The position numbers were made by a program, and so were the translations under genes. The notes below the pieces were generated by a model, which made no database searches, was not told the DNA's origin, and was given only the letters and a program-made list of their open reading frames with translations. Of a DNA stretch of 64,000 bases, positions 28,627 through 38,120 are shown one piece after another. Position 1 is the first letter of the stretch, and the number at the start of each line of letters is the position of its first letter. The stretch spans positions 1,488,001 to 1,552,000 of the forward strand of contig NZ_CP104275.1 of the NCBI RefSeq assembly GCF_025244925.1. The letters run 5' to 3'. This DNA is from Arthrobacter zhaoxinii (GTDB lineage Bacteria; Actinomycetota; Actinomycetes; Actinomycetales; Micrococcaceae).

Positions 28627-29136
28627 CTAGGCAGGCGCCGCAGCGATCGGCGCCGCGACGGCGTGCGTGAGCCGGATCAGGTCAAACGGCGACAGCCCGA
28701 TCTGCAGGCCCCGCCGGCCGCCCGATACATACACCGTGTCCAGCAGTTCCACCCGGGAATCGATTCCTGCGGGGGAGGGGTGCTTCTGGCCCAGCGGCGA
28801 AATGCCGCCCACCATGTAGCCGGTCCGCCGCTCTGCGTCGCGGCGGTCGGCCATCACGGCCTTGCGCGCACCCATCAGCGCGGCGAACTTCTTCAGGTCC
28901 AGGTTCAGGGCCACCGGAACCATGGCCACTGCGAGGTGCCCGCCGAGGTCCACCATCAGCGTTTTGTAGACAGCTTCGGGTGGCACGCCGAGCTTTTCCG
29001 CGGCTTCCAGCCCGTACGACGGCGCGCCGGCGTCGTGCTCATAATGACGCACCGCGTACGTAACCCCCGCGTCGTCCAGTACCTTGGTGGCCGGCGTCGC
29101 GCCCTTGCCCGAATGCTTGTCGCGGTGTCCTGACAT
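28627..29136 (-). CDS. ybaK: Cys-tRNA(Pro) deacylase
   Basis: 169-residue YbaK/EbsC family trans-editing enzyme, which hydrolyses Cys mischarged on tRNA(Pro). The catalytic Lys region is AVYKTLMVDLGG; GYMVGGISPLGQK and GRRGLQIGLSP are family-specific. Length matches (~160). Free-standing gene on the minus strand, 54 bases after sufE. Confidence 0.92.
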   Translation of the reverse strand: MSGHRDKHSGKGATPATKVLDDAGVTYAVRHYEHDAGAPSYGLEAAEKLGVPPEAVYKTLMVDLGGHLAVAMVPVALNLDLKKFAALMGARKAVMADRRDAERRTGYMVGGISPLGQKHPSPAGIDSRVELLDTVYVSGGRRGLQIGLSPFDLIRLTHAVAAPIAAAPA

Positions 29137-29190
29137 GGCTGCGCCTCCTGTGCTCCTGCGGCCGCCCGAGTTACACCTGGGCCCGGCCGG

Positions 29191-29667
29191 TTACGGCTGC
29201 GACGGCTGCTGTGCCAGTTTTTCGTGCTGGGCGAGCCGGCGCTTGATGCGTCCCAGCATGGCTGACATTCCCCGCATGCGCAGCGGGGTGATGGCCCGCG
29301 TGAGGCCAAGACGGTCAGGAACATCGGCGGGAACGGCCAGGATGTCCGCGGCTGGAAGCCCGTTCAGGCCTTCGTACAGGACGCTGGCGAACCCGCGGGT
29401 GGTGGGAGCCTCCGGCGGTGCCTTGAAGAACAGCGACACCAGGTGTTCGGGGGAGTCGTCCACGTCCAGGCTGAGGAACACCGGCGACTGGCATTCCACG
29501 ACCTGTTCCAGCAGCTCGGGGCGGTCGGCTATTTCGGCCGGCAGCTCGGGCAGGCTGCGGGAGAATTCCAGCAGCAGTTCCAGGCGGTCGGATTCCTCCA
29601 TGGCCTGGAAGTCGTCAATGATCTCGGCCAGGGAGTCCGGGACGGCTGTTTCGGGGGTGGCAGTCAT
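29191..29667 (-). CDS. sufE: SufE family Fe-S assembly protein
   Basis: 158 residues. The sulfur-accepting Cys59 lies in VVECQSPVFL; EIIDDFQAMEESDRLELLLE and TTRGFASVLYEGLNG are characteristic. It takes persulfide sulfur from a cysteine desulfurase. It follows the sulfurtransferase gene by ~30 bases on the same strand, a common actinobacterial pair. Confidence 0.93.
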   Translation of the reverse strand: MTATPETAVPDSLAEIIDDFQAMEESDRLELLLEFSRSLPELPAEIADRPELLEQVVECQSPVFLSLDVDDSPEHLVSLFFKAPPEAPTTRGFASVLYEGLNGLPAADILAVPADVPDRLGLTRAITPLRMRGMSAMLGRIKRRLAQHEKLAQQPSQP

Positions 29668-29697
29668 GCGTATTTCTTTCTTTGAAGCGGTGGAAGA

Positions 29698-30597
29698 TCA
29701 GCTGGGGGCGTTGCCGGGTTCTTCACCGCGGGCAATCGGCACACGTACTGCGTTGCCCCATTCGGTCCAGGAGCCGTCATAGTTGCGTACGGATTCGAAG
29801 CCGAGCAGGTGCTTGAGGACAAACCAGGTGTGGCTGGACCGTTCGCCGATGCGGCAGTAGGCCACGACGTCGTCGCCTTCCTTCAGCCCGGCGTCGTCCT
29901 TGTACAGCGCCTCAAGTTCCTCCCGGCTGCGGAAGGTGCCGTCTTCTGCGGCGGCCTTGCTCCACGGGACGGACTTAGCGGTGGGGATGTGCCCGCCCTT
30001 CATGGCGCCCTCGTCCATGTAATCGGGCATGTGGGTGCGTTCGCCGGTGTATTCGGCGGGGGAGCGGACGTCGATCAGCGGTCCCTTGCCCAGGTGTCCG
30101 ACGACGTCGGGCAGGAAGGCGCGGATCTTCTCGTCGTTGCGCTCAACGACGGGGTATTCGGTGGGGTCCACGGAAACCTTGTCCGTGGTCATCGGCCGGC
30201 CTTCGGCAATCCACTTGTCGCGGCCGCCGTCGAGCAGGCGTACGTCCTCGTGGCCGAACAGGGTGAAAACCCAGAGGGCGTAGGCGGCCCACCAGTTGCT
30301 CTTGTCGCCGTAGATGACGACGGTGGAGTCCCGGGTGATGCCCTTGCGGGCCATCAGCTGGGCGAAAGCCTTGCCGTCTACGAAGTCGCGCGTATCGGCA
30401 TCGTTGAGGTCGGTGTGCCAGTCGATCTTCCGGGCACCGGGGATGTGTCCCGTTTCGTACAGCAGGATGTCCTCGTTGGATTCGAGGACCACCAGGTTCT
30501 CCGCGTCCAGGTTGTCGGCCAGCCACTGTGTGGAGACCAGACGTTCCGGATGGGCATAAGCGGTGAACTTGGGACTGCTGTCAGCTGCGATCGACAT
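29698..30597 (-). CDS. Sulfurtransferase (tandem rhodanese)
   Basis: 299 residues with two rhodanese domains, residues ~15-135 (inactive, [16 protein letters not shown]) and ~150-290 (active). Catalytic Cys248 is in the loop CRIGERSS, the form seen in actinobacterial thiosulfate sulfurtransferases (SseA/CysA type). Start at 30597 (MSIAADSS) follows GAAAGAAG; a longer frame begins 8 codons earlier. Forms a unit with sufE. Confidence 0.93.
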   Translation of the reverse strand: MSIAADSSPKFTAYAHPERLVSTQWLADNLDAENLVVLESNEDILLYETGHIPGARKIDWHTDLNDADTRDFVDGKAFAQLMARKGITRDSTVVIYGDKSNWWAAYALWVFTLFGHEDVRLLDGGRDKWIAEGRPMTTDKVSVDPTEYPVVERNDEKIRAFLPDVVGHLGKGPLIDVRSPAEYTGERTHMPDYMDEGAMKGGHIPTAKSVPWSKAAAEDGTFRSREELEALYKDDAGLKEGDDVVAYCRIGERSSHTWFVLKHLLGFESVRNYDGSWTEWGNAVRVPIARGEEPGNAPS

Positions 30598-30969
30598 ACG
30601 CGAAACTTCTTTCCTCGACAATTGGGCTTCTATCTAGCCTAACGACGACGGGGACGGAAAACTTCCAACGGATCGAACCGGAGAGGTGGGCGGGGCCTGC
30701 GGTCGTGTTGCGGGTGCCGGTTTCCAGCGGTTTGACCGACTCCGCAAACCAACTGGCTGACCCCGCAAATCATCATCGAGGGTTGCAGCTCGAGTTGGGC
30801 AGGCCGGTCCGGCGAGGGGCTCGGTGTGGCCCTGGATGCAAGTCTGGAGTATCAGCGTCCTGGGGTAAGTAGTGGCGTTAGAAAGACAGGTATTTTCGGT
30901 TTCTTGGAGGGGCTGTTTTGGGGCTGTTTTTGGTCCGGAAATGTCAGTGCCGGATGAAATCCTGAGGGT
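30598..30969. other. Intergenic region, no gene seen
   Basis: 372 bases between divergent rhodanese and DUF222/HNH genes. Short ORFs here are not convincing. Two similar segments (GACTCCGCAAACCAAC and GACCCCGCAAATCATC) lie near 30735-30772; nothing else stands out. Confidence 0.4.
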
Positions 30970-32757
30970 ATGGATCAGCTCGGGAACACCGGACGGACAA
31001 CCGAAGAACCAGGCAGTGAAGACCAGCAGCCAACGGGGCAGACTGGTGAAGCAGATGCGTCCCGTAAGCCTTGCACCCTGTCGGTGTACCGGGCGGAACT
31101 GGCTGCCCAGTCTTCCGGGACTGCTGACGCGAGTACGGACACTTCCGCTGCCACTCCCGAGGACGGCACCCGATCAGCCGAGAATCCCGTTCCTGATGCC
31201 GGGCCACGCCTTGTCGACCCCTCCGTCACCGAGCCAGCCGATCCCGGAGGTCCCACGGCCGCTGATTCCGGAGCCGACGCCTCTACTGCAGGCGCTTCCG
31301 AAGCCGGGATTCCTGCCGAGGGGTATCCGGACGGTTTTACCGGGACATTGGCGTTGCAGAACCTTGAATCCTTTGACGAGCAGATGGTCGGCGAAGCTCT
31401 GTCCCGGATGGCGCATGCGATGTCCTGGGTGCAGGCGCAGGAGGCCCGCCTAGTGAACCGGATGAAGGAGATTTTCCGGGACGATTTCCATGCCGCGTCG
31501 GGGCGGCTCGAACCCGGGATGGCGTTCAACCTCGCAGCTTCTGAATGCGCCGCCATCCTGAACGTTCCGCAAGTTACCGGGCAGCGGCTGATGTTCGAAG
31601 CTGGCATGCTGTGCGGGACTCACACCGCTACCCTGGCCGCGTTGGAAGAAGGGCAGCTTAGTTACCAGCACGCGCAGGTAGTGCTGGACCAGTGTGAGAA
31701 CGTTCCCACCGAGAAACTGCCCGGGTTTGAGGCGGACCTGCTGAAGGCTGCAGAGGGGAAGACTAGGGCTCAGTTCGCCTGCAAAGCCCGGCGGCTGCGC
31801 GAAATGAAGTTTCCGGACACCGTCAGCAAAAGGCATCTGACCGCGTTCGAGAACCGCAAGGTCACCCTTGACCGCGAAGAAGATGGCATGTCCTGCCTGT
31901 CTGCCTATCTTCGGGCCGAGGAAGCCCAGCAGGTCTACACGACCCTTAGTACCGCTGCCCGTGGGGAACAGGCGGCCGGGGATTCCAGGTCCACCGATCA
32001 GCTGCGTGCCGACATTCTGGCCCAGCTGCTGATGGGCGGCCTCCGCTCAGGCTCGGGCGGGACGACTGACGGCGGTGGCCAGGCAGCCGGGAAGGCGAGT
32101 GCGGGCGGGACCAGGGCGGCCGGCGCCGGTGGGACCGGATGTGATGACGGCAGCGTCGTGCCGCGGGCGGAAATCATGGTCCTGATCAACGCCGAAACGC
32201 TCTTCGGAGCCGACGACAAGCCGGCCGAACTGCACGGTTACGGGCCCATCAGCGCCGAAGCGGCCCGACGGCTGGCCCGGAACGCTGCCGGCTGGACCGG
32301 TTTGGCGCAGGATCCGGAGACGGGAGAAATCCTGGGGGTGGGACGGCGCCGGAAAGTGCCGGCCGGCCTTAGACGCTGGCTCCGTGCAAGGGACGGAACC
32401 TGCAGGTTCCCCGGCTGCCGGGTCAGCACCGCGAACGCGGACATCGACCACACCATCGACTGGGCGAAGGGAGGGCCCACGGACCACGGGAACCTGGAAC
32501 ACCTCTGCCGCAGGCACCACCGGTTCAAGACCCTGGGCCTTTGGAAGGCCTGCCAACCTGAGCCGGGAGTGATCGAGTGGACCTCACCGACCGGACGCAT
32601 TTACCGGACCGAGCCTTTCCTGGAACTCGGGCCACCGGAAACGACGCCCACCCGAACACCAGACCCTGACCCGCGACCGGATTCCAAGCAGGGAAACCCG
32701 GGACAAACCGAATCAGCGCTGCAAGAACATCTGGAGGACTCGATACCGCCGTTCTGA
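30970..32757 (+). CDS. DUF222 / HNH endonuclease protein (13E12 family)
   Basis: 595 residues. After a disordered Thr/Ala/Pro/Asp-rich N-terminus (~115 residues) comes the DUF222 helical domain (~120-330) and a C-terminal HNH nuclease (CRFPGC...DIDHTIDWAKGG...NLEHLCRRHH, about 475-520) with the zinc/metal Cys and His residues intact. A Gly/Ala-rich linker precedes the HNH part. These genes are multicopy and repeat-like in Actinobacteria (REP13E12 in Mycobacterium); biological role is unsettled. Its stop codon lies inside a 22-bp tandem repeat. The start has GAGG only 3 bases upstream, so an alternative start is possible. Confidence 0.85.
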   Translation: MDQLGNTGRTTEEPGSEDQQPTGQTGEADASRKPCTLSVYRAELAAQSSGTADASTDTSAATPEDGTRSAENPVPDAGPRLVDPSVTEPADPGGPTAADSGADASTAGASEAGIPAEGYPDGFTGTLALQNLESFDEQMVGEALSRMAHAMSWVQAQEARLVNRMKEIFRDDFHAASGRLEPGMAFNLAASECAAILNVPQVTGQRLMFEAGMLCGTHTATLAALEEGQLSYQHAQVVLDQCENVPTEKLPGFEADLLKAAEGKTRAQFACKARRLREMKFPDTVSKRHLTAFENRKVTLDREEDGMSCLSAYLRAEEAQQVYTTLSTAARGEQAAGDSRSTDQLRADILAQLLMGGLRSGSGGTTDGGGQAAGKASAGGTRAAGAGGTGCDDGSVVPRAEIMVLINAETLFGADDKPAELHGYGPISAEAARRLARNAAGWTGLAQDPETGEILGVGRRRKVPAGLRRWLRARDGTCRFPGCRVSTANADIDHTIDWAKGGPTDHGNLEHLCRRHHRFKTLGLWKACQPEPGVIEWTSPTGRIYRTEPFLELGPPETTPTRTPDPDPRPDSKQGNPGQTESALQEHLEDSIPPF

Positions 32758-32793
32758 GCCGACCAAATAAACGTTCTGAGCCGACCAAATAAA
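32750..32793. repeat. Two perfect 22-bp tandem repeats
   Basis: The 22-bp unit at 32750-32771 is repeated exactly at 32772-32793. The first copy contains the TGA stop of the DUF222/HNH gene. Confidence 0.9.
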
Positions 32794-32804
32794 CACGGCA
32801 CTGC

Positions 32805-32846
32805 TTATTCAGTTCAGTTGGCGGCACCGTTTATTCAGTTCAGTTG
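32805..32846. repeat. Second repeat pair, 16 bp
   Basis: TTATTCAGTTCAGTTG occurs at 32805-32820 and 32831-32846. Read on the other strand, it ends in AATAA like the 22-bp units upstream, so the two pairs face each other as diverged inverted copies. Confidence 0.8.
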
Positions 32847-32857
32847 ACGACGTCCGT

Positions 32858-33355
32858 TCAGCTGGTGACGTCCGCGCGATGTCGCGGTTGGCCACGTCCG
32901 AGGTGTGACGCAGGTGCCACCCAGGGAACGGCTGCAGCGGAAGCCTCAGGCGGCAGACGCAACGCCAGCACAACGACGGCGGCACCGACGGCCGCGAACA
33001 TCACCTCCAGCGGCTGATACTCGACAACCACGATTTCCCACGCTTCGAGACCGATGAGAGAAACACCGGCTGCTAACGAAACCAACCGCGCTGCACGATG
33101 CCGCCGCAGGTGCAGCAGCCCCGCAGCCAGATAGCCCCCGCCGCAACCCGCGGCCAGGAGCAGGCCGGGAAGCCGCCAGTTCCGAAACGGGGTCCGCCGC
33201 AGCACGGACGGATCGGCATGCAGAAACGCCCCGTCAGGACGCAGAGCCAGAAGCATGCCGCCGCCCACGGCAGCAGCGGAGGTACCGAACTCCAACCCCA
33301 TAAGCCCCAGCTCGCCCGCCGAATACCGTCGGAACCATCCGACATCCTTCCGCAT
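32858..33355 (-). CDS. Hypothetical membrane protein
   Basis: 165 residues from the ATG at 33355 (MRKDVGWFRRYSAGELG), chosen for GGAG 7 bases upstream; the longer frame upstream is antisense to zapE's leader. Four hydrophobic helices (about residues 18-40, 58-78, 85-103, 110-130) and an Arg/His-rich tail. No family recognised. Head-to-head with zapE. Confidence 0.6.
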   Translation of the reverse strand: MRKDVGWFRRYSAGELGLMGLEFGTSAAAVGGGMLLALRPDGAFLHADPSVLRRTPFRNWRLPGLLLAAGCGGGYLAAGLLHLRRHRAARLVSLAAGVSLIGLEAWEIVVVEYQPLEVMFAAVGAAVVVLALRLPPEASAAAVPWVAPASHLGRGQPRHRADVTS

Positions 33356-33516
33356 TGTCATGCTCCGACTATGGGCTGCAGACCCTGCCCCGTCCATCGG
33401 CAGCGTTTCCAAATTCCCAGACGCATTGGCGTATCGTTGCGAGGGCGGCGAAACGCCGCAGGAAAGCAGTCCAGGCACCAGCCGGACGCAGGCATCAAAC
33501 GGACGGAAAGCGCGCA

Positions 33517-34554
33517 GTGGCACAACTCGAGCACCTGACAGAACGTACTCCCCAGGTATCGGTGGATGAACTGCTGCAGGGATTCTTCCCCTCGCCCCGG
33601 TTCGGCAGCGTGTCCTTCGATTCCTACCGGCCCGATCCGGCGCAGCCGTCGCAGGCCAAAGCCGTGGGCGCGATGCGCACCTTCGCCGCCGACGTCGACA
33701 CCCCGGAGCCCAGTGCCCTGCGGAAGTTCTTCGGCGGTAAAAAGCCCGAGACCAAAGCCGGGTTCTACCTTGACGGTGGTTTCGGCGTCGGAAAGACCCA
33801 CCTTCTGGCCTCCCTCTGGCACGCGGTGGAGGGCCCCAAGGCCTTCGGCACGTTCGTGGAGTACACCAACTTGGTGGGCGCGCTGTCCTTCCGCAAGACC
33901 GTGGAGGCGCTGAGCGCCTACAACCTGGTCTGCATCGACGAATTCGAACTCGACGATCCGGGCGATACAGTGCTGATGTCCCGCCTGATGCGGGAGCTGG
34001 CCGACGCCGGCGTGAAGCTCGCGGCGACCTCCAACACCCTGCCGGGTTCCCTGGGCGAAGGCCGCTTTGCCGCCGTCGATTTCCAGCGCGAGATCCAGGT
34101 CCTGGCGGACCAGTTCGACGTCGTCCGCATTGACGGCGAGGACTACCGCCACCGCGGGCTGCCGGAGTCCCCGCAGCCGGTCTCGGACGGCGAACTGGAA
34201 AGCCGGATGGAAGCGGAATTCTCGGGCCGGACCGTCGCCGTTGACGACTTCTCCGAACTGATCAACCACCTCTCCCAGGTCCACCCCAGCCGGTACCGCC
34301 AGCTGATCGACGGGGTCGACGCCGTGGCCTGGCACAACGTGCAGACCATTACCGAACAGTCCGTGGCGCTGCGCTTTGTAGTGCTGGCGGATCGGCTGTA
34401 CGACAAGGATGTGCCGATCCTGGCGAGCGGTGTTCCGTTCGATCAGCTGTTCACCAAGGAAATGATGGCCGGCGGCTACATGAAGAAGTATTTCCGCGCC
34501 GTCTCGCGTTTGACCGCCCTGGCCCGCGAGGGCCAGACAGGCGAAGCGTCCTGA
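33517..34554 (+). CDS. zapE: Cell division protein ZapE (AFG1-like ATPase)
   Basis: 345 residues. Walker A is GGFGVGKTHLL (residues ~87-97) and Walker B is CIDEFELDDPG; MKKYFRAVSRL near the end is conserved. AFG1/ZapE ATPases bind FtsZ or aid membrane protein quality control. GTG at 33517 was preferred because GGAAAG lies 7 bases upstream and homologues begin near this point; the frame stays open back to 33355 without support. Confidence 0.9.
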   Translation: MAQLEHLTERTPQVSVDELLQGFFPSPRFGSVSFDSYRPDPAQPSQAKAVGAMRTFAADVDTPEPSALRKFFGGKKPETKAGFYLDGGFGVGKTHLLASLWHAVEGPKAFGTFVEYTNLVGALSFRKTVEALSAYNLVCIDEFELDDPGDTVLMSRLMRELADAGVKLAATSNTLPGSLGEGRFAAVDFQREIQVLADQFDVVRIDGEDYRHRGLPESPQPVSDGELESRMEAEFSGRTVAVDDFSELINHLSQVHPSRYRQLIDGVDAVAWHNVQTITEQSVALRFVVLADRLYDKDVPILASGVPFDQLFTKEMMAGGYMKKYFRAVSRLTALAREGQTGEAS

Positions 34555-34587
34555 ATCCCTGAGTCCGGCCGCGCCGGACGTTAAACG

Positions 34588-34631
34588 AAGGAAGCGCCGG
34601 TGCCGCCTCACGGCGGGACCGGCGCTTCCTT
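34588..34631. terminator. Strong bidirectional terminator
   Basis: 20-bp stem with one mismatch (34588-34607 with 34612-34631) and a 4-base loop, between the convergent zapE and MT0933-like genes. Confidence 0.9.
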
Positions 34632-34651
34632 TGTCGTGCTCCTGGGGCTGA

Positions 34652-34906
34652 TTAGGCCGGAGGCGTCTGCTCGGGGCCGCTGCCGGCACCCGGCTCCCGG
34701 TTGCGGTTGGTCTTATCAACCGCTTCGGAGGCCTTGCTCTGGAAACCATCGATCTTGCTGGAGTACTTGCGGCCGGTCTTCTGGTCCACGAAGTTCCCCG
34801 CCTGATCGATACCGCCCTTGATCTTGTCGGCATTCTGTCCGACAAATCCGGTGGCCTTTTCCTTCAGCTCACCGGCCCTGCCCTTGAGCTCGTCAAATAC
34901 AGACAC
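34652..34906 (-). CDS. MT0933-like antitoxin-family protein
   Basis: 84 residues, Lys/Gly/Asp-rich. MSVFDELKGRAGELKEKATG followed by IKGGIDQAGNFVDQKTGRKY matches the MT0933 (Rv0909) antitoxin family. In mycobacteria a SRPBCC-type toxin follows; here no such partner is adjacent, so a stress or structural role is as likely. A good GGAGGTGATC ribosome-binding site precedes the ATG. Confidence 0.8.
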   Translation of the reverse strand: MSVFDELKGRAGELKEKATGFVGQNADKIKGGIDQAGNFVDQKTGRKYSSKIDGFQSKASEAVDKTNRNREPGAGSGPEQTPPA

Positions 34907-34973
34907 GGATCACCTCCTTTCACAGGGGAAACCCGCTCGTTTCCCGTTCCCGTCCATGGTAGGTCCGCAAGGG

Positions 34974-34999
34974 GGTAGAGGAAAGGACTTTCCTCTACC
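34974..34999 (-). terminator. Terminator after ScyD-like gene
   Basis: Perfect 11-bp stem GGTAGAGGAAA/TTTCCTCTACC with a 4-base loop, just downstream of the ScyD-like stop on the minus strand. Confidence 0.75.
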
Positions 35000-35012
35000 G
35001 GCATAGCCTTCG

Positions 35013-36278
35013 CTAGTCCTCCTCGCCGCCGTCGCGGACACCGTTACCGGTATGACCGTGACGGCCGCCGTGGTGGTGGTCCCTGCCGCAGTTGTTGTCC
35101 AGCTCAATCCGGATGATGCTGGCGGCCGTCGGAGCCGGTTCTGCCGGAGGTTCCGCCACCGGCGGCTCCTCCGTGCTGGGCTCGGTCGGTGCTGCGCCGG
35201 CCAGGGCATCCACCGAGGCATACAGAGCATCACCGCGCAGTTCCAGGGCGGCTGGCTGGTTGACCTCAAGGAACAGCTCGGGGGTGTCCGATCCGGCCGG
35301 CACCACGGAAATCCGGCTGCCGAACAGTTCAGCCACGAAGATGTCTCCGTTGTCGTTCACTGCTAGTCCGGTGGCACCGAAGAAGCCGGCGGCCACAAGT
35401 TCCGTCACGCCCGTGGCTGGGTCGATCCGGAAGACCGATCCGGGGGCCGCTCCTTCCAGCCCTCCCGGCAGCGCGGTGACGTACAGGGCGCCGTCGGGCC
35501 CGCGTTCGACGTCGGTCGGCACGGGTTCCACGCTGTAGGTGAGTCCCACTATGCACTCGGGCAACCCGAAGGCTCCGGCCGTCTCAGCGGTAACGGTAAA
35601 CGGTATCGGCGGCAGCACGGCAACCGTGGAGACGCTGCCGTCGTACCCGGCCAGGACCAGGGCATTCATCCCGGCGTCGGCCACAAAGACTCCGTCCCGG
35701 GACGGCAGGGAAGCGACGGGGTTGGAGTCCGTCAGCCCGGTGTAGGGAGCAGGGGCGAGAGTCGGCGGCAGCTGTGCCGCACATTCGGCGGGAAGCGCCT
35801 CCTCGAATCCGTAGGTGTTGATGCTGTCCGGATTCTCGGCGAATTCGTAGGCGGCGATGTCGGCGACGGTCTCAACGTTGCCGTCCCGGTCAACTGACTT
35901 CAGCAGCGCGATGGTCGTCTCCGGGTTGTACGTTCCCGCACCGATACCAGCCGTGTAGTAGGTGGTCCCGCGCGCGCGGGAAACGCCGGCAACACCATAA
36001 CCCTCGGGCTCCGCCGCGAGGACTTCGGGTTCGCCGCCGCCGGTAACGCGGGTCAGAAGTCCAATAAATGATTGGGCTACGTCGAGGGTGCCCCTTCGGC
36101 CGACGGCGAAGCTCAGGGGACTGTTCAGCCCGTCGGCAACGGTGGTCACTTCCCCGGCAACGGGAGCGGGTGGGGGTGACGGCGGGTGGTGCCGGCCGCC
36201 GGCGGACGCAGGTGAGGCTGCCAGCCCCAGAGCTGCAGTTGCGGCAAGGACGGCGAGGGCAGGTGATGATTTCTTCAC
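35013..36278 (-). CDS. ScyD/ScyE family secreted protein
   Basis: 421 residues with a classical signal peptide ([10 protein letters not shown], hydrophobic core, ASA-G cleavage near residue 26). The body is a beta-propeller of NHL/SMP-30 type with repeated GPDGALYVT and [11 protein letters not shown] blades, matching proteins annotated ScyD/ScyE. A Pro/Glu-rich linker near residues 375-395 leads to a His-rich tail ([12 protein letters not shown]) that could bind metal. Exported; function in Actinobacteria unknown, scytonemin synthesis is not implied. Confidence 0.85.
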   Translation of the reverse strand: MKKSSPALAVLAATAALGLAASPASAGGRHHPPSPPPAPVAGEVTTVADGLNSPLSFAVGRRGTLDVAQSFIGLLTRVTGGGEPEVLAAEPEGYGVAGVSRARGTTYYTAGIGAGTYNPETTIALLKSVDRDGNVETVADIAAYEFAENPDSINTYGFEEALPAECAAQLPPTLAPAPYTGLTDSNPVASLPSRDGVFVADAGMNALVLAGYDGSVSTVAVLPPIPFTVTAETAGAFGLPECIVGLTYSVEPVPTDVERGPDGALYVTALPGGLEGAAPGSVFRIDPATGVTELVAAGFFGATGLAVNDNGDIFVAELFGSRISVVPAGSDTPELFLEVNQPAALELRGDALYASVDALAGAAPTEPSTEEPPVAEPPAEPAPTAASIIRIELDNNCGRDHHHGGRHGHTGNGVRDGGEED

Positions 36279-36597
36279 GGTGTTCTCCTCAGCATTGGTG
36301 GGTGCAATGCGAGACTTGCCTCCAGGCCTCCCGTGGTTTCCCCGCCACGCCCCCGGCCGAGGCAGTTCGAGCCTAGGGGCGGCTGAGTTCCGCGAACACG
36401 TAGCTTTTCCACATGGGCCGGCTCGGCCCTCAGAAAAACCAAGTAGTCCCCGCGGTGCCTATGCGAGTATTCCGGCTGCACGTCGGGCTCGAGGTGCTGT
36501 CCGCCGCCCGGGCGTGGCTCCAGAGGTCAGGGAGTTTCGGGTGGTGGACTGGGGCCGTATCACCGATGCCCTACCGCCCACGTACGAGGACCGATCG
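36279..36597. other. Divergent intergenic region, no gene seen
   Basis: 319 bases between the divergent ScyD-like and CPBP protease genes. The protease frame is open through it, but no start with a ribosome-binding site or family similarity is present before 36598. It should hold both promoters. Confidence 0.4.
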
Positions 36598-37560
36598 ATG
36601 CCTGCACGCACTTTGACCCCCGGAGCCCCGTCCCCGCTACCGGAGCACACCCGCCGGCCAATTCCGCATGGACGGGCAGCTCTGGCGGCGGTTCTCGGTT
36701 GGGTGTTCCTTGGACTCGGCCTGGGTGTGTCGATCGGAATTTCGGAAGCCCTGGGTCAAGCTTTTGGCTGGGGGCGGCTGGCTGTAGTCCTGCTGCAGGC
36801 ACTCCTGATGACCGCCATTGTGGTGCCGGGCATCGTGCTGCTGCGTCGTAGGCTGGACCACCGCGGTCTGGACGGGCTCGGCCTCAGCCGGTCAGCCGTC
36901 CGCCCGCTGACCCTGGGCGTCGCCGTCGGCGCCGTGACCGGAGTTCTCGTCTGGCTACCCGCAGGCCTGGCCGGGTGGATACGTGTGGAAGAGGTCGACG
37001 TCGCCGCTTTCCTGGGCTTCCTCCTCTTGAACGGCGTGGTGCTGGCCCTCTATGAGGCGCTTCCGGAGGAACTGGCCCTGCGCGGGTATGTATGGACGAA
37101 CCTGCGGGACGGCTGGGGGACCGCGGTCGCGACGCTGGTGACCACGGCCCTGTTCCCGTTCATTGGAGTGGTGGTTGGTCCGGTGCGGTGGGCTGTCACC
37201 ACGGTGCTCGGGGGCGACGGCGGGCACATCGAGGTGTTCCCGGCAGGCAATGACCCGGTTGTCTATATCGTGCAGCTGGTGCTGTTCGGGCTGGCGCTCA
37301 TAGCGGCCCGCCGCATCCCTCTGTCCGGGGCGTTGCTGGTGGCGGTTGCATTCCACTGGACGCAGCTGACGGTCACCCGCACGATTCTCGGCGGAACGGG
37401 ATGGCTCGACTCAGGATGGACCATCACATTTGTTGAACCGGACGCTATCGCTCTTGTGCTGGTGCACATAGTCCTTGCCGGCATTGTCTTCGTAGCCATA
37501 CGGCGGCGGCTGGAGCGCCGGGCCGGCCAAGCGGGGTCGGGGGAAACGGGCTCCCGCTAA
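36598..37560 (+). CDS. CPBP intramembrane metalloprotease
   Basis: 320 residues, about 8 membrane helices. The CPBP/Abi motif 1 is EELALRGYVW (Glu-Glu-x3-Arg) and the later His motif is FHWTQ. Family members process CAAX-like or bacteriocin-related substrates in the membrane. ATG at 36598 has GAGGA 7 bases upstream; a longer open frame from 36088 is antisense to the ScyD-like gene. Its stop overlaps the convergent TetR gene by 4 bases. Confidence 0.85.
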   Translation: MPARTLTPGAPSPLPEHTRRPIPHGRAALAAVLGWVFLGLGLGVSIGISEALGQAFGWGRLAVVLLQALLMTAIVVPGIVLLRRRLDHRGLDGLGLSRSAVRPLTLGVAVGAVTGVLVWLPAGLAGWIRVEEVDVAAFLGFLLLNGVVLALYEALPEELALRGYVWTNLRDGWGTAVATLVTTALFPFIGVVVGPVRWAVTTVLGGDGGHIEVFPAGNDPVVYIVQLVLFGLALIAARRIPLSGALLVAVAFHWTQLTVTRTILGGTGWLDSGWTITFVEPDAIALVLVHIVLAGIVFVAIRRRLERRAGQAGSGETGSR

Positions 37561-38120
37561 GCAGGTTCCGCCATCGCAAGAAGGCGGGCGCGGGCGGCTT
37601 TGAGTTCAGCCGCAGTCAGGTAGGGGGTTCCGACAGAGGCAGCGATTCCTTCAGCCGCATAGCGGATAATCAACGACTGGACGGAATCGATACCGTCGGC
37701 GTCGAAAGCTTTCCGCCATTTCTCCGCATCTGCCTTAAGCACCTCCTGGCCGGTCTGGTCACTCCCGATAATGAGCAGGAGCGAACCGGCCGAGAAGACG
37801 TCTCGTGCTGCGGCGTCGTCGTCGGTCAAAGTCCGGATGTACGCGCGGAGCAGCCTGCCCGGCCGGTCCTCTGATAAATCCAAGCGCTCGTGGACCGCGT
37901 CCCGGAAGCGCTGTGACACGTCCACCAGGATTGCTTCCTCAAGGGCGCTTCTGGTGGTGAAGTGGTGGGTCAGCGCACCCTTGGACACTCCGGCTGCTGC
38001 CGCAATGTCAGCAAGGCTGACGTTCGCGCCGTGCGTGTAGAACATTCGGGACGCGGCGTCGATGATGGCCCGCCGCGTCCGTTCCTTATCGCGCGTAGCA
38101 GGTGTTTCAGTGGGTTCCAC
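37557..38120 (-). CDS. TetR family regulator of the MFS pump
   Basis: 187 residues. The TetR helix-turn-helix is residues ~8-55 (RRAIIDAASRMFYTHGANVS, DIAAAAGVSKGALTHHF), followed by a C-terminal ligand domain similar to TetR_C_6 types. The GTG at 38120 lies within the end of the MFS gene (14-base overlap), with GGAG 6 bases upstream, so it is the second gene of an MFS-TetR operon. It probably represses that operon through the palindrome at 39648-39667. Confidence 0.87.
   Translation of the reverse strand: MEPTETPATRDKERTRRAIIDAASRMFYTHGANVSLADIAAAAGVSKGALTHHFTTRSALEEAILVDVSQRFRDAVHERLDLSEDRPGRLLRAYIRTLTDDDAAARDVFSAGSLLLIIGSDQTGQEVLKADAEKWRKAFDADGIDSVQSLIIRYAAEGIAASVGTPYLTAAELKAARARLLAMAEPA

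Noticed and set aside
25295..30600. Encapsulin shell gene near the EncFtn-like gene
   Set aside because: Looked for an HK97-like shell protein on both strands around the ferritin-like gene; none present in this window.
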